Shown here piece after piece: positions 39,335 through 49,117 of a DNA stretch of 64,000 bases. Where the stretch lies: contig CANLQL010000002.1 in assembly GCA_947493265.1 (NCBI GenBank), positions 124,001 to 188,000 of the forward strand, read 5' to 3'. Under the pieces are notes generated by a model, which did no database searches, had not been told where the DNA came from, and worked only from the letters and a program-made list of their open reading frames with translations. A program made the translations under genes and the position numbers. Within the stretch, counting starts at the first letter, position 1, and every line of letters starts with the position of its first letter. The DNA is from an uncultured Litoreibacter sp. (GTDB taxonomy: Bacteria; Pseudomonadota; Alphaproteobacteria; Rhodobacterales; Rhodobacteraceae).

Positions 39335-41605
39335 ATGACCCGCTTCGCTGCTCCAATTGCTGAACAAATCTGGGATATGAAATACCGCTTCAAAGATGCC
39401 GATGGCACGCCGGTCGATGGATCGGTGGAGGACACATGGCGGCGGATTGCGCGCGACCTTGCTTCTGTCGAAGCGGAGCCTGCGGTCTGGGAAGACAAGT
39501 TTTACGCAGCACTGGAAGACTTTAAATACCTGCCTGCAGGCCGGATCATTGCCGGGGCGGGCACTGCAAGGTCCGTGACGCTGTTCAATTGTTTTGTGAT
39601 GGGGACGATCCCGGACAGTATGGGTGGCATTTTCGAGATGCTGAAAGAAGCTGCGTTAACCATGCAGCAGGGCGGCGGGATTGGCTATGATTTCTCCACC
39701 ATTCGGCCCAAGGGGGCAGATGTGAAAGGGGTTGCTGCGGATGCGTCTGGGCCGCTCAGCTTCATGGATGTGTGGGATGCGATGTGTCGCACGATCATGT
39801 CAGCCGGGTCGCGCCGTGGTGCGATGATGGCGGTGCTGCGTTGTGATCATCCTGATATTGAAGGATTTATTGAAGCCAAGCGCGATGCCGCGCGGCTTCG
39901 GATGTTCAATGTGTCGGTCTTGGTGACCGATGCGTTCATGGACGCGGTGAAGGCGGATGGATCGTGGGATCTGGTCTTTGATGGCAAGGTCTACAAGACC
40001 GTTCAGGCCCGGGATTTGTGGGACAAGATCATGCAAGGCACGTTCGAATACGCGGAGCCGGGCGTGATTTTCATCGACCGTATTAACCAAGCCAACAACC
40101 TTGGATATTGCGAAACGATTGCTGCGACCAACCCGTGCGGCGAGCAGCCTTTGCCGCCTTATGGGGCATGTCTTTTGGGCTCCGTCAATTTGGCGCGGCT
40201 GGTGTCGGACCCGTTTGGGAAAAAGGCTGCCTTGGATGAGGTGGCGCTTCAGGATCTGGTCGCTGTTGCGGTGCGGATGATGGATAACGTGGTTGATGCA
40301 TCAAAATTTCCGTTGGAGGCGCAGGCGCGTGAAGCGCAGGCCAAACGCCGCATCGGGCTGGGCGTGACCGGGCTTGCCGATGCGTTGTTGATGGTCGGAT
40401 CGCGCTACGGGTCTGAGGAGGCGGCGCGTCTGACGGAGCGCTGGTTGAAAGCGATTGCGCGCGCCGCATATCTGGCCTCGGTCGAGTTGGCCAAGGAAAA
40501 AGGGGCGTTTCCGCTGTTCGACGCGGAGGCCTATCTGGCCAGTGGTGCGATGCAGGCGATGGATGACGATGTGCGCGAGGCAATTCGGGAACATGGCATC
40601 CGCAATGCGCTGCTGACCTCCATCGCGCCGACGGGGACGATTTCGCTCTATGCGGGCAACGTGTCTTCGGGGATCGAGCCTGTGTTTGCCTACGCTTATA
40701 CGCGCAAGGTTTTGCAAAAGGACGGCTCCCGCACGGAAGAGGAAGTCGTTGATTATGCTGTGAATTTGTGGCGTGAGAAGTTTGGCGACGCCCAGCTGCC
40801 GGAGTATTTCGTCAATGCCCAAACGCTGGCCCCGCTGGATCATGTGCGGATGCAGGCGGCGGCGCAGAAATGGATCGATTCCTCGATTTCGAAGACGATC
40901 AACTGCCCGGAAGATATCAGCTTTGATGATTTCAAGGACGTCTATATGGCGGCGTGGGATCAGGGCTGCAAAGGCTGCACGACGTACCGTCCAAATGACG
41001 TGACCGGGTCGGTTTTGAGCGTGTCGGAAAGCGCCGACAGCAACCCGGCAGAAGAGCCTGCGCAAGTGATCGAGGGCGACGTGATCTATATGTCGGAACC
41101 TCTGGACCGGCCAAACGAATTGGAAGGCCAGACCTATAAGGTGAAATGGCCCGACAGTGAGCACGCGATATACATCACCATCAATGACATCGTGCTGAAC
41201 GGGCATCGCAGGCCGTTTGAGGTGTTCATCAACTCCAAGAACATGGAGCATTTTGCCTGGACGGTTGCGCTGACGCGGATGATCTCGGCGGTGTTCCGGC
41301 GGGGCGGGGATGTCAGCTTCGTGGTGGAAGAGCTGAAGGCGGTGTTCGATCCACGTGGCGGGGCCTGGATGGGGGGCAAATACATCCCCTCAATCCTGGC
41401 AGCCATTGGTGGGGTCATCGAAAAGCACATGATCGCCACGGGCTTTATTGCCGGTGAAGGGATGGGGCTGAAGGCCGATCCTCAGGCAGACGTGGTTAAT
41501 CTGGGCAATCGAGGCAAGGCCTGTCCAAGCTGTGGGCAATATGATCTGCGGATGGTCGAGGGCTGCATGACCTGCGCCTCTTGTGGGCATTCGAAATGTG
41601 GTTGA
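39335..41605 (+). CDS. nrdJ: Adenosylcobalamin-dependent ribonucleotide reductase (class II)
   Basis: Reduces ribonucleotides to deoxyribonucleotides with a B12-derived radical, independent of oxygen. The 756-residue protein has an active-site Cys in FNCFVMG (C86), the radical-site pair in NPCGEQPLPP (C268, E270), LTSIAPTGTISLYAGNVSSGIEPVF near 425, a TSCPD domain near 590-700, and a C-terminal zinc-type cysteine cluster (ACPSCGQYDLRMVEGCMTCASCGHSKCG). Start at 39335 after AGGACG. I see no room for a cobalamin riboswitch in the 141-bp upstream gap and no conserved B12-box. Confidence 0.94.
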   Translation: MTRFAAPIAEQIWDMKYRFKDADGTPVDGSVEDTWRRIARDLASVEAEPAVWEDKFYAALEDFKYLPAGRIIAGAGTARSVTLFNCFVMGTIPDSMGGIFEMLKEAALTMQQGGGIGYDFSTIRPKGADVKGVAADASGPLSFMDVWDAMCRTIMSAGSRRGAMMAVLRCDHPDIEGFIEAKRDAARLRMFNVSVLVTDAFMDAVKADGSWDLVFDGKVYKTVQARDLWDKIMQGTFEYAEPGVIFIDRINQANNLGYCETIAATNPCGEQPLPPYGACLLGSVNLARLVSDPFGKKAALDEVALQDLVAVAVRMMDNVVDASKFPLEAQAREAQAKRRIGLGVTGLADALLMVGSRYGSEEAARLTERWLKAIARAAYLASVELAKEKGAFPLFDAEAYLASGAMQAMDDDVREAIREHGIRNALLTSIAPTGTISLYAGNVSSGIEPVFAYAYTRKVLQKDGSRTEEEVVDYAVNLWREKFGDAQLPEYFVNAQTLAPLDHVRMQAAAQKWIDSSISKTINCPEDISFDDFKDVYMAAWDQGCKGCTTYRPNDVTGSVLSVSESADSNPAEEPAQVIEGDVIYMSEPLDRPNELEGQTYKVKWPDSEHAIYITINDIVLNGHRRPFEVFINSKNMEHFAWTVALTRMISAVFRRGGDVSFVVEELKAVFDPRGGAWMGGKYIPSILAAIGGVIEKHMIATGFIAGEGMGLKADPQADVVNLGNRGKACPSCGQYDLRMVEGCMTCASCGHSKCG

Positions 41606-41641
41606 TAGTTTGCTAAGACGAGCATTCGGGACGACGAGCAG

Positions 41642-42493
41642 ATGAAGACCACACGGCGCAGAAAGTTTACGCTGGCAGGGCTGCCACCTGCCGAGATTGA
41701 ACTGCACCGGAAAGTTGCACGGACCCTGCGCGCCGCAGATTCAGCGGATTTGTTTGGCGAAAATGCTCCGGAGGCGTTGTTGGAGCCGTACAAGATTGAC
41801 TGGGACAACACCAAGGTCGCCCATAAACTGCAACGCAAATATCTGGACCGGGGCAAGAATATCCGACGCTGTTGGAACCGTATTCAACTGTATCTGCCCG
41901 AGCTTTTGGTGGGCGATCCGGTGCGGGTTCTGGAGATGTCGACGGCCCATGGCGCGATGCTGGAGATTTTGCGCCACTACGGTCACGAGGTTCTGGGCAA
42001 TGACTATGTGAACATGGTGTCAGGCGAGTTGGATCCGAAATCAAACGCGCGGTTTCGGACCCTGAATGATGAAGAATTCGTGCCCAATGTCGATGATCAC
42101 GGGATCGAAAATACCGAAGACGCGCAGTGGCCCTATCAGGAAATCATCGAAGCGGTGGATATCCCGGTCAAGCTGTTTGATGCGGGCCAGACGCCGTATC
42201 CGTTTGAGGACAAGGCCTTTGACGTGGTGATCTGCATGCAGGCGATTGAGCATTACTGCCACCCGACGGGATGGCTGGATGTGGTGGCCGAGTTCTGTCG
42301 GATCAGCACGAAATCTGTCGTGATCATGCTAAACCCGATGTTGCCGAACATGGAAGCAGAGCCGGGGTACAAAGACGCCTATGATGGCTTTCGCCTGGCG
42401 ATGCGCGGCTATGATGCGCACGGGTTCCGCTGTACCTCGTGCCACGTGCATTGGGGCAAGGCGTTGATCTTTAAGCTGACCGCAACCGGCTGA
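41642..42493 (+). CDS. Class I SAM-dependent methyltransferase
   Basis: A 283-residue protein with a Rossmann methyltransferase core: motif I as VRVLEMSTAHGAMLEILRHYG near 92 (unusual, lacking the common GxGxG), and the later motif AFDVVICMQAIEHYCHPTGWLDVVAEFCRI near 195. The N-terminal 70 residues are basic and helical. C-terminal cysteines (FRCTSCHVHWG) could bind metal. The acceptor substrate is unknown. It begins 36 bp after nrdJ on the same strand, which may be co-transcription or coincidence. Confidence 0.78.
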   Translation: MKTTRRRKFTLAGLPPAEIELHRKVARTLRAADSADLFGENAPEALLEPYKIDWDNTKVAHKLQRKYLDRGKNIRRCWNRIQLYLPELLVGDPVRVLEMSTAHGAMLEILRHYGHEVLGNDYVNMVSGELDPKSNARFRTLNDEEFVPNVDDHGIENTEDAQWPYQEIIEAVDIPVKLFDAGQTPYPFEDKAFDVVICMQAIEHYCHPTGWLDVVAEFCRISTKSVVIMLNPMLPNMEAEPGYKDAYDGFRLAMRGYDAHGFRCTSCHVHWGKALIFKLTATG

Positions 42494-42525
42494 TTTCCCT
42501 TCGAAAACCGCCTTGATGCGATCCG

Positions 42526-43599
42526 CTAATTGCGGACGGGTGCCAAAACCAATGGCCTTGCCTGAGCGAAGGACAGCAGGCGTTTGCTTTGTTCATCCCA
42601 CAGGTGCAGCCGCGCGTTGGCGAGGCTTTCGCGAATGGTCATGCGGTTGAAATCGGCAAGCTCCGCATGGTCGCGAAGAACCTCTGTCAGGCGGTAGAAC
42701 GGGATCCGGCTATAGAGGTGGTGAACATGGTGAATGCCGATATTGGCGCTGAACCATTGCAGCACTTTCGGCAGCACATAGTAGCTGCTGCCATGCAGGG
42801 CCGCGTCGTGCAGTTGCCAGTCCTTGGCCTCTTCCCAATGGGTGGTTTCGAACTGGTGCTGGACGTAAAACAGCCAGATACCAGCCGTCGCGGCAACGAT
42901 TGAGGATGGCAAGAAGATCAACAGCAGCGGGGCAAGCCCGCCGAAATACCAGATCACGCCAATTGCAGCAACGATTGCTGCGTTCGTGGCCATAGCAGAG
43001 GTCCAGTATTTACCCGATCCCATCAGGCCGATGGGCAGGCGGTGTTGCAGCAAGAACAAGTAAGCAGGGCCAAGGCCAAACAACGTGACCGGGTGGCGGT
43101 AGACGCGATACATCAGCCGCCCAAACCGTGACAGGTTGCGGTATTCTGAAACCGTCAGCGTGTGGATGTCGCCCATACCGCGCAGCTCCAGATTGCCAGA
43201 GGCGCTGTGATGAGCGGAATGGGTGCGCCGCCAGACGTCAAACGGTGTCAGGGTCAGAACGCCCAGAACGCGACCCGTCCAGTCGCTGACATTGCGGTTG
43301 CGGAAGAACGCCCCGTGGCCGCAATCATGTTGGATGGCAAACAGGCGCAGCAAAAACGCAGCATTGAAGACGGAAATCGCAAAGGTCAGCCAGTAGCTGA
43401 CAGAGAGTGACCACCAGGCCAACGCCCAAAGCAGGACAAAGGGGACGACGCTGACCGCAAGCTCGAACGAGCTGCGCAATTGGTTGGTTTCGCGGTAGTG
43501 GGCAAGGACCCGGACCCAGTCATGAGAATTTCCGAAAGAGTTCGCGTTCGAATTGGCCGACTGCGTCTGCGTCGGCGCGCTTTGTTCGTTTTCCGTCAT
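42526..43599 (-). CDS. Fatty acid desaturase
   Basis: Membrane di-iron enzyme that introduces a double bond into an acyl chain. The 357-residue protein has the three histidine boxes HDCGHGAFF (near 93), HSAHH (near 130) and HHVHH (near 290) with hydrophobic spans between (VVPFVLLWALAWWSLSVSYW; YLFLLQHRLPIGLMG; PLLLIFLPSSIVAATAGIWLFYV). This is the DesA-like/omega-type family; regiospecificity is not predictable. I chose the start at 43599 (MTENEQ), which follows GCAGGTCA; the N-terminal 25 residues look disordered (Ser/Asn/Gln-rich). Confidence 0.88.
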   Translation of the reverse strand: MTENEQSAPTQTQSANSNANSFGNSHDWVRVLAHYRETNQLRSSFELAVSVVPFVLLWALAWWSLSVSYWLTFAISVFNAAFLLRLFAIQHDCGHGAFFRNRNVSDWTGRVLGVLTLTPFDVWRRTHSAHHSASGNLELRGMGDIHTLTVSEYRNLSRFGRLMYRVYRHPVTLFGLGPAYLFLLQHRLPIGLMGSGKYWTSAMATNAAIVAAIGVIWYFGGLAPLLLIFLPSSIVAATAGIWLFYVQHQFETTHWEEAKDWQLHDAALHGSSYYVLPKVLQWFSANIGIHHVHHLYSRIPFYRLTEVLRDHAELADFNRMTIRESLANARLHLWDEQSKRLLSFAQARPLVLAPVRN

Positions 43600-43673
43600 T
43601 GACCTGCCCGTTAAGTTTTGAAGACCGTTAGACGAACGCCGCGACATCGCAAGCAAAAACTTGGATTTATCCT

Positions 43674-43695
43674 GAGTATTTTGCGCAAGAAGAAG
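43674..43695 (+). repeat. Dispersed AAGAAGAAG element, copy F
   Basis: Reads GAGTATTTTGCGCAAGAAG then AAG, followed by TGATCA. It lies in the 206-bp gap between the desaturase start and the flavin reductase stop. Confidence 0.75.
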
Positions 43696-43805
43696 TGATC
43701 AGCTTTGCGGGCGCGCCGCGATTTCTGCGAAAGCTTGCGCCGCATTCTCTAAGAATTCATGAAGCAGAGCTTGATCTTGCGGGGACAACGCGTGGCGGCT
43801 GTGGG

Positions 43806-44417
43806 TTAACTTTCGCCCGGTCGCGTCAAGCTGAAGACGTCTTTGACGAATGTGTAGTCTTTGTAGCCCAGTCGGGCGAGGGGCTGAAATTTGGTCACGT
43901 CAAACATGCCGTCCGTTAGGCAATCGTCACGCATGTGAACGCCAGTTACCTCGCCGAAGACAGTGATATTGGCCTCTCCGGGGAGTTCAACCACGCGGGT
44001 CAGTTTGCATTCCAGGCTTGCCGGCGCATTTGCGACGCGCGAGCAGGCAATCGTCGTGCATTCGACCCGTTCTATGTCTGCGACGTCAAATTCGTCGGTT
44101 TCCTTTGGATAGGGGCCGGAGCTGACATTCATCACGTCGCGGGCCGCGTATTCGACGATATTGACGCAAAAAACCTCGCTCGCCAGAATATTTGCGACGC
44201 TGTCTTTGCCCTTGTCGCGGTCTGGCTTGCCGGAGGTTGAGGCAAACATCACCTGCGGCGGGACGTAAGCCACGGCGTTGAAAAATGAGTAGGGGGCAAG
44301 ATTTTCCGTGCCATCTGTGCCGCGCGTGGAAATCCATCCGATCGGTCTGGGGGAAACAATGGCGTTGAACGGGTTGTGCGGCAGGCCGTGGCCATCTTCG
44401 GGGCGGTAGAACATCGC
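43806..44417 (-). CDS. Flavin reductase family protein (DIM6/NTAB-like)
   Basis: A 203-residue FMN-binding protein: NPFNAIVSPRPIGWISTRGTDGTENLAPYSFFNAVAYVPPQVMFAST at the N-terminus is the flavin-binding signature, and GEVTGVHMRDDCLTDGMFDVTKFQPLARLGYKDY the C-terminal one. Such proteins reduce flavin with NAD(P)H or act as small oxidoreductases. I prefer the start at 44417 (MFYRPED), nine bases after GGAG; ATGs at 44429 and 44444 are in frame. A coding-like frame without a start continues beyond its stop (see findings). Confidence 0.87.
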   Translation of the reverse strand, partial: AMFYRPEDGHGLPHNPFNAIVSPRPIGWISTRGTDGTENLAPYSFFNAVAYVPPQVMFASTSGKPDRDKGKDSVANILASEVFCVNIVEYAARDVMNVSSGPYPKETDEFDVADIERVECTTIACSRVANAPASLECKLTRVVELPGEANITVFGEVTGVHMRDDCLTDGMFDVTKFQPLARLGYKDYTFVKDVFSLTRPGES

Positions 44418-44493
44418 AAAGGTCTCCATCGGGTGTTTGCCCAAGTCGTAGCGTCATGCTACGCCGCCTGAAAGGGCAAATCGGGCGACGGGC

Positions 44494-44970
44494 GTGGAAC
44501 TTAGACCGGAAGTGGACGAGGATTGGTGGGAGGTCGAGGCCCTTTATGACCTGTGTTTCGCACCGGGTCGCGAGGCGCTGTCGTCATATCGATTGCGTGA
44601 CGGCGTTCCACCGGAAAAAGAGCTGTCCTTGGTCGCCCGCGATCCGGATGGAATTTTGGGCGGCGCGATCCGGTTCTGGCCGGTACAGATCGGTGCGGCG
44701 AAGGCGTTGTTGTTGGGCCCGGTTGCCGTGCACCCAACCCGCCAAGGCGAAGGGTTGGGCGGGGCCTTGATCCGGGACAGCTTGGCGCGCGCGCAAGGTT
44801 TGGGATGGCAGCGCATTATGCTGGTGGGTGACGCGCCCTATTACGGCAAGTTTGGGTTTACGCGGCTCGCTGACGTGGAAATGCCGCCGCCGACGAACCC
44901 GGAACGGGTACTTGGATGGGGCGATTGGGACGGGATAACCGGCCAGGTCATCCGGGCAAGCGCCAGCTGA
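44494..44970 (+). CDS. GNAT-family N-acetyltransferase
   Basis: A 158-residue acetyltransferase. The acetyl-CoA-binding tract LLGPVAVHPTRQGEGLGGALIRDSLARAQ (pyrophosphate loop RQGEGLG) lies at about 72-100, followed by the strand RIMLVGDAPYYGKFGFTRL typical of the YhbS-like group. The start is GTG 44494. Substrate unknown. It diverges from the flavin reductase gene and is followed by the EcsC gene with a 41-bp gap on the same strand. Confidence 0.87.
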   Translation: MELRPEVDEDWWEVEALYDLCFAPGREALSSYRLRDGVPPEKELSLVARDPDGILGGAIRFWPVQIGAAKALLLGPVAVHPTRQGEGLGGALIRDSLARAQGLGWQRIMLVGDAPYYGKFGFTRLADVEMPPPTNPERVLGWGDWDGITGQVIRASAS

Positions 44971-45011
44971 CGCATCTTGAAACCGGGCGCGGCGCAGGCC
45001 ATTTGTTAACC

Positions 45012-45779
45012 ATGAGCCAGACAATATTGCCCCCGATCCGCGTCGCGGACCCGCCGAAATCTGTCCAGATCAAAGCCTTGGCTGAACGCTACAACAACGC
45101 ATCGGGCCTTGGCTTGAAGGTCGTCACGATGCTGGGCGGACAGGCAGAAACGTTGTTGGACAAGTTGCCTGCCTCGGTCCGGGGTGGCTTGGATGCCGCG
45201 ACCATGCGGGCGTTGGAGACCAGCTTTTCGGCCGCAGCCAGCAGCCGCAAAGGGCTGCCAGACACCGGCCATTGGATGACGCGGGCCGTGACCGCGGGCA
45301 CCGGCGCTATTGGTGGGTTTGGCGGCACGCCGACCGCATTGGCGGAACTGCCTATCACGACCACAGTAATTTTGCGGGCAATTCAAGGGATTGCAGCGGA
45401 ACATGGCTTTGACCCGGAACAGGAAGACACGCGATTTGACTGCATTCAGGTGTTTGCTGCAGCCGGTCCAATGGATGATGATGACGGTACGGATCTGAGC
45501 TTTCTGACCCTGCGGATGAGCATTACGGGTGCCTCCATGCAGGCGCTTCTGAAGACTGTCGCGCCGAAATTGGCGCTTGTTCTGGGCCAAAAACTTGCCG
45601 CGCAAACCGTGCCTGTGCTGGGGGCAGTGACGGGGGCTGCGATCAACTACACCTTCACCAGTTACTATCAGGATATGGCGCATGTGCAGTTTGGCTTGCG
45701 CAAATTAGCCGAAGAAACCGGTGAGGATCGCGCCGCGCTGATCGAAGAGTTTCGCCAGGAAGTGCGCCGCCTTGGCTAA
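45012..45779 (+). CDS. EcsC family protein
   Basis: A 255-residue protein resembling EcsC: a central small-residue-rich helical stretch (RAVTAGTGAIGGFGGTPTALAELPITTTVILRAIQGIAAEHG, about 95-135) and a C-terminal one (LALVLGQKLAAQTVPVLGAVTGAAINYTFTSYYQDMAHVQFGLRKLAEETGEDR). These amphipathic regions may touch the membrane. In Firmicutes EcsC accompanies an ABC transporter; here no transporter adjoins, so the role is unknown. ATG 45012 is chosen because it begins the conserved region. Confidence 0.82.
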   Translation: MSQTILPPIRVADPPKSVQIKALAERYNNASGLGLKVVTMLGGQAETLLDKLPASVRGGLDAATMRALETSFSAAASSRKGLPDTGHWMTRAVTAGTGAIGGFGGTPTALAELPITTTVILRAIQGIAAEHGFDPEQEDTRFDCIQVFAAAGPMDDDDGTDLSFLTLRMSITGASMQALLKTVAPKLALVLGQKLAAQTVPVLGAVTGAAINYTFTSYYQDMAHVQFGLRKLAEETGEDRAALIEEFRQEVRRLG

Positions 45780-45783
45780 CGCG

Positions 45784-48030
45784 TTAACTGCGTCCGGTTA
45801 ACCAATTTACCACGGTGGGTCTGACCGACTGATCGCCACTGACGCGGGCTTCGTCGATCACCGCTTTTGCTTCCGCCAAATCTATGCGCCGCAACAGGCT
45901 TTTCACCGGTCCGATGGAGGCCGGGCGCATGGACAACCGCCGCAGACCCATCGCGGCGAAGCACATCGCCTCGACCGGGCGCCCAGCATCTTCGCCACAA
46001 AAACTCAGCGGTGTTTTGGTATCGGTACAGCGGGAAATGATGTGTTCCAGAAAGGTCAGAAAGCTCACGTTCAGCGTGTCATAGCGACGGCGGACCAGTT
46101 CGTTTTCGCGATCTGCGGCAAAGAAAAACTGTTTCAGGTCGTTGCCGCCGATGGAAATGAAATCGGCCAGCTCATAGAATTGCCTGGGCGCGTAGGCCAG
46201 CGATGGGGTTTCAAGCATCGCGCCGATTTCGACCGTTTCGGGGAGCTTGTGGCCTAATTTGTCTTCACGCTCCAACTCGTCCAGCAGGTGCTGGCGGGCT
46301 TCGCGAAATTCTTCAAATTGCGCGATGAAAGGGAACATTACGGTTAACGGACGCCCTGCGGCCCCGCGGATCAACGCCTGCAACTGCATCCGCATCACGC
46401 CCTTTTTGTCGAGACCAACGCGGATCGCGCGCCATCCCAAAGCGGGGTTCGGCTCGTCCTGCGGTTTCATATAGGGCAGCACCTTATCGGACCCGATATC
46501 AAGCGTGCGGAAGGTCACGCGCTTGCCACCTGCCGCATCCATCACAGAACCATAAATTGCCGCAAGCTCCGACCGTTTTGGGACCTGATTTCGGGTCAAA
46601 AACTGCAGCTCTGTCCGGAACAAGCCAACCCCTTCTGCGCCGGAGCTGTCCAGCGACGGAAGGTCGGCCATCAGACCGGCATTCATGTCCAACGCAATGA
46701 CCTCACCGCTGAGGGTTTGTGCCGGTTTTTTGCGGATCGATGCATAGCGTTCCTGCGCCTGCATCTGCATCGCGATCTTGTCGCGGAAGGCGGTTGAAAC
46801 GGCATCTTCAGGGCGCAGATGTACGACGCCCTGATCGCCGTCGACAAGGATGTGATCCCCGTTCAGCGCCTCGGTCAAAATGCGTTTGGCATTGATCACC
46901 AGCGGGATCGCCCAAGCGCGCGCGACAATTGCGGCATGAGACCCGACAGAGCCTTCTTCCAACACGATACCGCGCAGTTTTTTACCGTATTCCAGCAGTT
47001 CTCCGGGGCCGATGTTGCGTGCGACTAAGATCGGTTTATCTGGCATTTCTGCCCCAGTATCAGCACCTTGACCGGTTAACAGTCGCAAAAGCCGGTTGGA
47101 CAAATCATCAAGATCATGCAGCCGTTCACGGAGGTAGGCATCGGGCACGCGTTCCATCCGGGCGCGGGTCGCAGATTGTTCTTTTTCCACCGCTGCTTCA
47201 GCCGAAAGACCCAGCGCGATGTCTTCTTCCATCCGCCGGACCCAGCCACGGGAATTGGCAAACATCCGGTAGGCTTCGAAGACTTTCAGCTGGTCCTTGT
47301 CCGTGCCCAATGTGGCGGCGCTGAGCATGTCATCGACACTGCCGCGCAAGGTCCCCATCGCGTCTTGCAGACGGCGCAATTCGGCATGTGGATCGTCCGC
47401 GATCGGGTTGGTCACGACGACGCGCGGTTCGTGCAGATACACCTGACCTTCTGCCGCTCCTTCCTGCCCGCAAGCACCGCGGAAAAGGGCTTGTTGGGTG
47501 TGCCGGGCCGACAGCGCGGCACCTTCGCCCAAAAACGCGCCCAATTCGGTCATTTCCGCCAGGACCATGGCCACGACTTCCAGCGCGTAAACCTCGTCAT
47601 CGGAATAGATCCGCGCGTCCTTTGACTGGACCACCAGGACGCCCAGGGTTTCGCCCAGACGCTGGATTGGAAGGCCGAGGAAGGAGGAAAAGATCTCCTC
47701 CCCGGTTTCGGGCATGAAACGGAACCCTTTGGCGGAAGGAGCGTCTTCTGTGTTAACCACGCGCTTGGTTTTAGCGATGCGCCCTACCAGCCCTTCGCCA
47801 ACCCGCATGCGCGTTTGGTGGACTGCGTCCTGGTTCAAGCCCTCGGTTGCACAAAGTTCCAGCGTTTCGGTGTCGCGAAACAGGTAGATGGAGCACACAT
47901 CCGTACCCATCTGATCGGCAATAATATGCGTGATCCGGTCAAGACGCGCCTGACCCGCGCTGTCTTCAGCCAGCGTGTCGCGCAATCGCCCTAGAAGCTT
48001 GCGACTCTCACTTTCGGATCTTTCCGGCAC
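45784..48030 (-). CDS. ptsP: Phosphoenolpyruvate-protein phosphotransferase, nitrogen PTS (EI-Ntr)
   Basis: Transfers phosphate from PEP to NPr in the regulatory nitrogen PTS, and does not import sugar itself. The 748-residue protein has an N-terminal GAF domain (about 20-160, DVCSIYLFRDTETLELCATEGL), the EI domain with the phosphorylated His in GSVGSHAAIVARA near 365, and the PEP-binding barrel (GLFRTELQFLTRNQVP; GAMLETPSLAYAPRQFY; SIGGNDLKQFFFAADREN; SFCGEDAG). The start is GTG 48030 after GAGGGCA. Other PTS genes are not in the window. Confidence 0.95.
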   Translation of the reverse strand: MPERSESESRKLLGRLRDTLAEDSAGQARLDRITHIIADQMGTDVCSIYLFRDTETLELCATEGLNQDAVHQTRMRVGEGLVGRIAKTKRVVNTEDAPSAKGFRFMPETGEEIFSSFLGLPIQRLGETLGVLVVQSKDARIYSDDEVYALEVVAMVLAEMTELGAFLGEGAALSARHTQQALFRGACGQEGAAEGQVYLHEPRVVVTNPIADDPHAELRRLQDAMGTLRGSVDDMLSAATLGTDKDQLKVFEAYRMFANSRGWVRRMEEDIALGLSAEAAVEKEQSATRARMERVPDAYLRERLHDLDDLSNRLLRLLTGQGADTGAEMPDKPILVARNIGPGELLEYGKKLRGIVLEEGSVGSHAAIVARAWAIPLVINAKRILTEALNGDHILVDGDQGVVHLRPEDAVSTAFRDKIAMQMQAQERYASIRKKPAQTLSGEVIALDMNAGLMADLPSLDSSGAEGVGLFRTELQFLTRNQVPKRSELAAIYGSVMDAAGGKRVTFRTLDIGSDKVLPYMKPQDEPNPALGWRAIRVGLDKKGVMRMQLQALIRGAAGRPLTVMFPFIAQFEEFREARQHLLDELEREDKLGHKLPETVEIGAMLETPSLAYAPRQFYELADFISIGGNDLKQFFFAADRENELVRRRYDTLNVSFLTFLEHIISRCTDTKTPLSFCGEDAGRPVEAMCFAAMGLRRLSMRPASIGPVKSLLRRIDLAEAKAVIDEARVSGDQSVRPTVVNWLTGRS

Positions 48031-48115
48031 ACTGCCCTCGCGTGGTCTTTTCCCGAACTATATGCGGTTTTGAACCAGAAGGGGAGGGCAGATACGCGCC
48101 GTTTGTGAAAATGGT

Positions 48116-49117
48116 CTAAAGGTGCACGCGGTTCTGATTGTTGTCGAAATGAAACGCGTTTTCAGGTGCGAAATTAAGGTTAATCGCCTCACCTACCTGG
48201 GATGGGTGTTGACCGAACAATCGGACAGTCAACATTTCATCTTTGTTGGTCTTCACAAGGATATTGGTGTCGCCGCCCAATTGCTCCACATGGGTCACGT
48301 TGCCGGTAATCGGGCCGGATTTGGCAAGCGTCAGATGTTCGGGACGAATGCCTGTTGTGATCCCGTCTGGCGCGTCAGCAACAGACGTTTTGAGGAAATT
48401 CATCGATGGAGCACCCAAAAAGCCCGCGACGAATTGGTTGGCGGGATTGTTGTACAATTCCATCGGGGAGCCGACCTGTTCAACCCGTCCATCGCGCAGA
48501 ACCACGATCTTATCAGCAAGTGTCATGGCTTCGGTCTGGTCATGGGTGACGTAGATCATCGACGCGGACAGCTTCCGGTGCAGGTCGGCAATTTCGATGC
48601 GAGTATTCATCCGCAAAGCGGCGTCCAGATTGGACAGCGGTTCATCGAACAGGAACAGTTTTGGTTCCCGAACAATGGCCCGTCCGATTGCGACGCGCTG
48701 GCGTTGCCCGCCGGACAAATCCGATGGTCTCCGGTCAATATATGCGCCCAAATCCAGCATCTGCACGGCTTTTGCGACGCGCTCTTCAATCACGGAATTT
48801 GGCTGTTTTTCCTGCTTCAGACCCAGGGCCATATTCCCTTTCACGCTGAGATGGGGGTAGAGCGCATAGGATTGGAAAACCATCGCGATGCCGCGCTTGG
48901 CAGGGGGGGTGTTATTGACGACATCGCCGCCGATCGACACGATGCCCGAGGTTGCGTCTTCCAGGCCGGCAATGACCCGCAACAGGGTGGATTTACCACA
49001 GCCAGAAGGGCCGACAAAGACGACGAATTCGCCGTCTTCGACAGTCAGATTAATGTCTTTGAGAACTTTCACTTCCCCAAAGGATTTACACACGTTTTCA
49101 AGAACTAAGGCGGTCAT
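48116..49117 (-). CDS. Sugar ABC transporter ATP-binding protein (UgpC/MalK type)
   Basis: Cytoplasmic ATPase of the importer encoded at 50-53 kb. The 333-residue protein shows Walker [10 protein letters not shown] near 37, the signature [14 protein letters not shown] near 134, Walker [14 protein letters not shown] near 154, the switch VTHDQTEAM near 187, and a C-terminal TOBE domain from about 235. Its ATG overlaps the stop of the Gfo/Idh gene by one base. It is last in the amino-sugar operon. Confidence 0.94.
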   Translation of the reverse strand: MTALVLENVCKSFGEVKVLKDINLTVEDGEFVVFVGPSGCGKSTLLRVIAGLEDATSGIVSIGGDVVNNTPPAKRGIAMVFQSYALYPHLSVKGNMALGLKQEKQPNSVIEERVAKAVQMLDLGAYIDRRPSDLSGGQRQRVAIGRAIVREPKLFLFDEPLSNLDAALRMNTRIEIADLHRKLSASMIYVTHDQTEAMTLADKIVVLRDGRVEQVGSPMELYNNPANQFVAGFLGAPSMNFLKTSVADAPDGITTGIRPEHLTLAKSGPITGNVTHVEQLGGDTNILVKTNKDEMLTVRLFGQHPSQVGEAINLNFAPENAFHFDNNQNRVHL

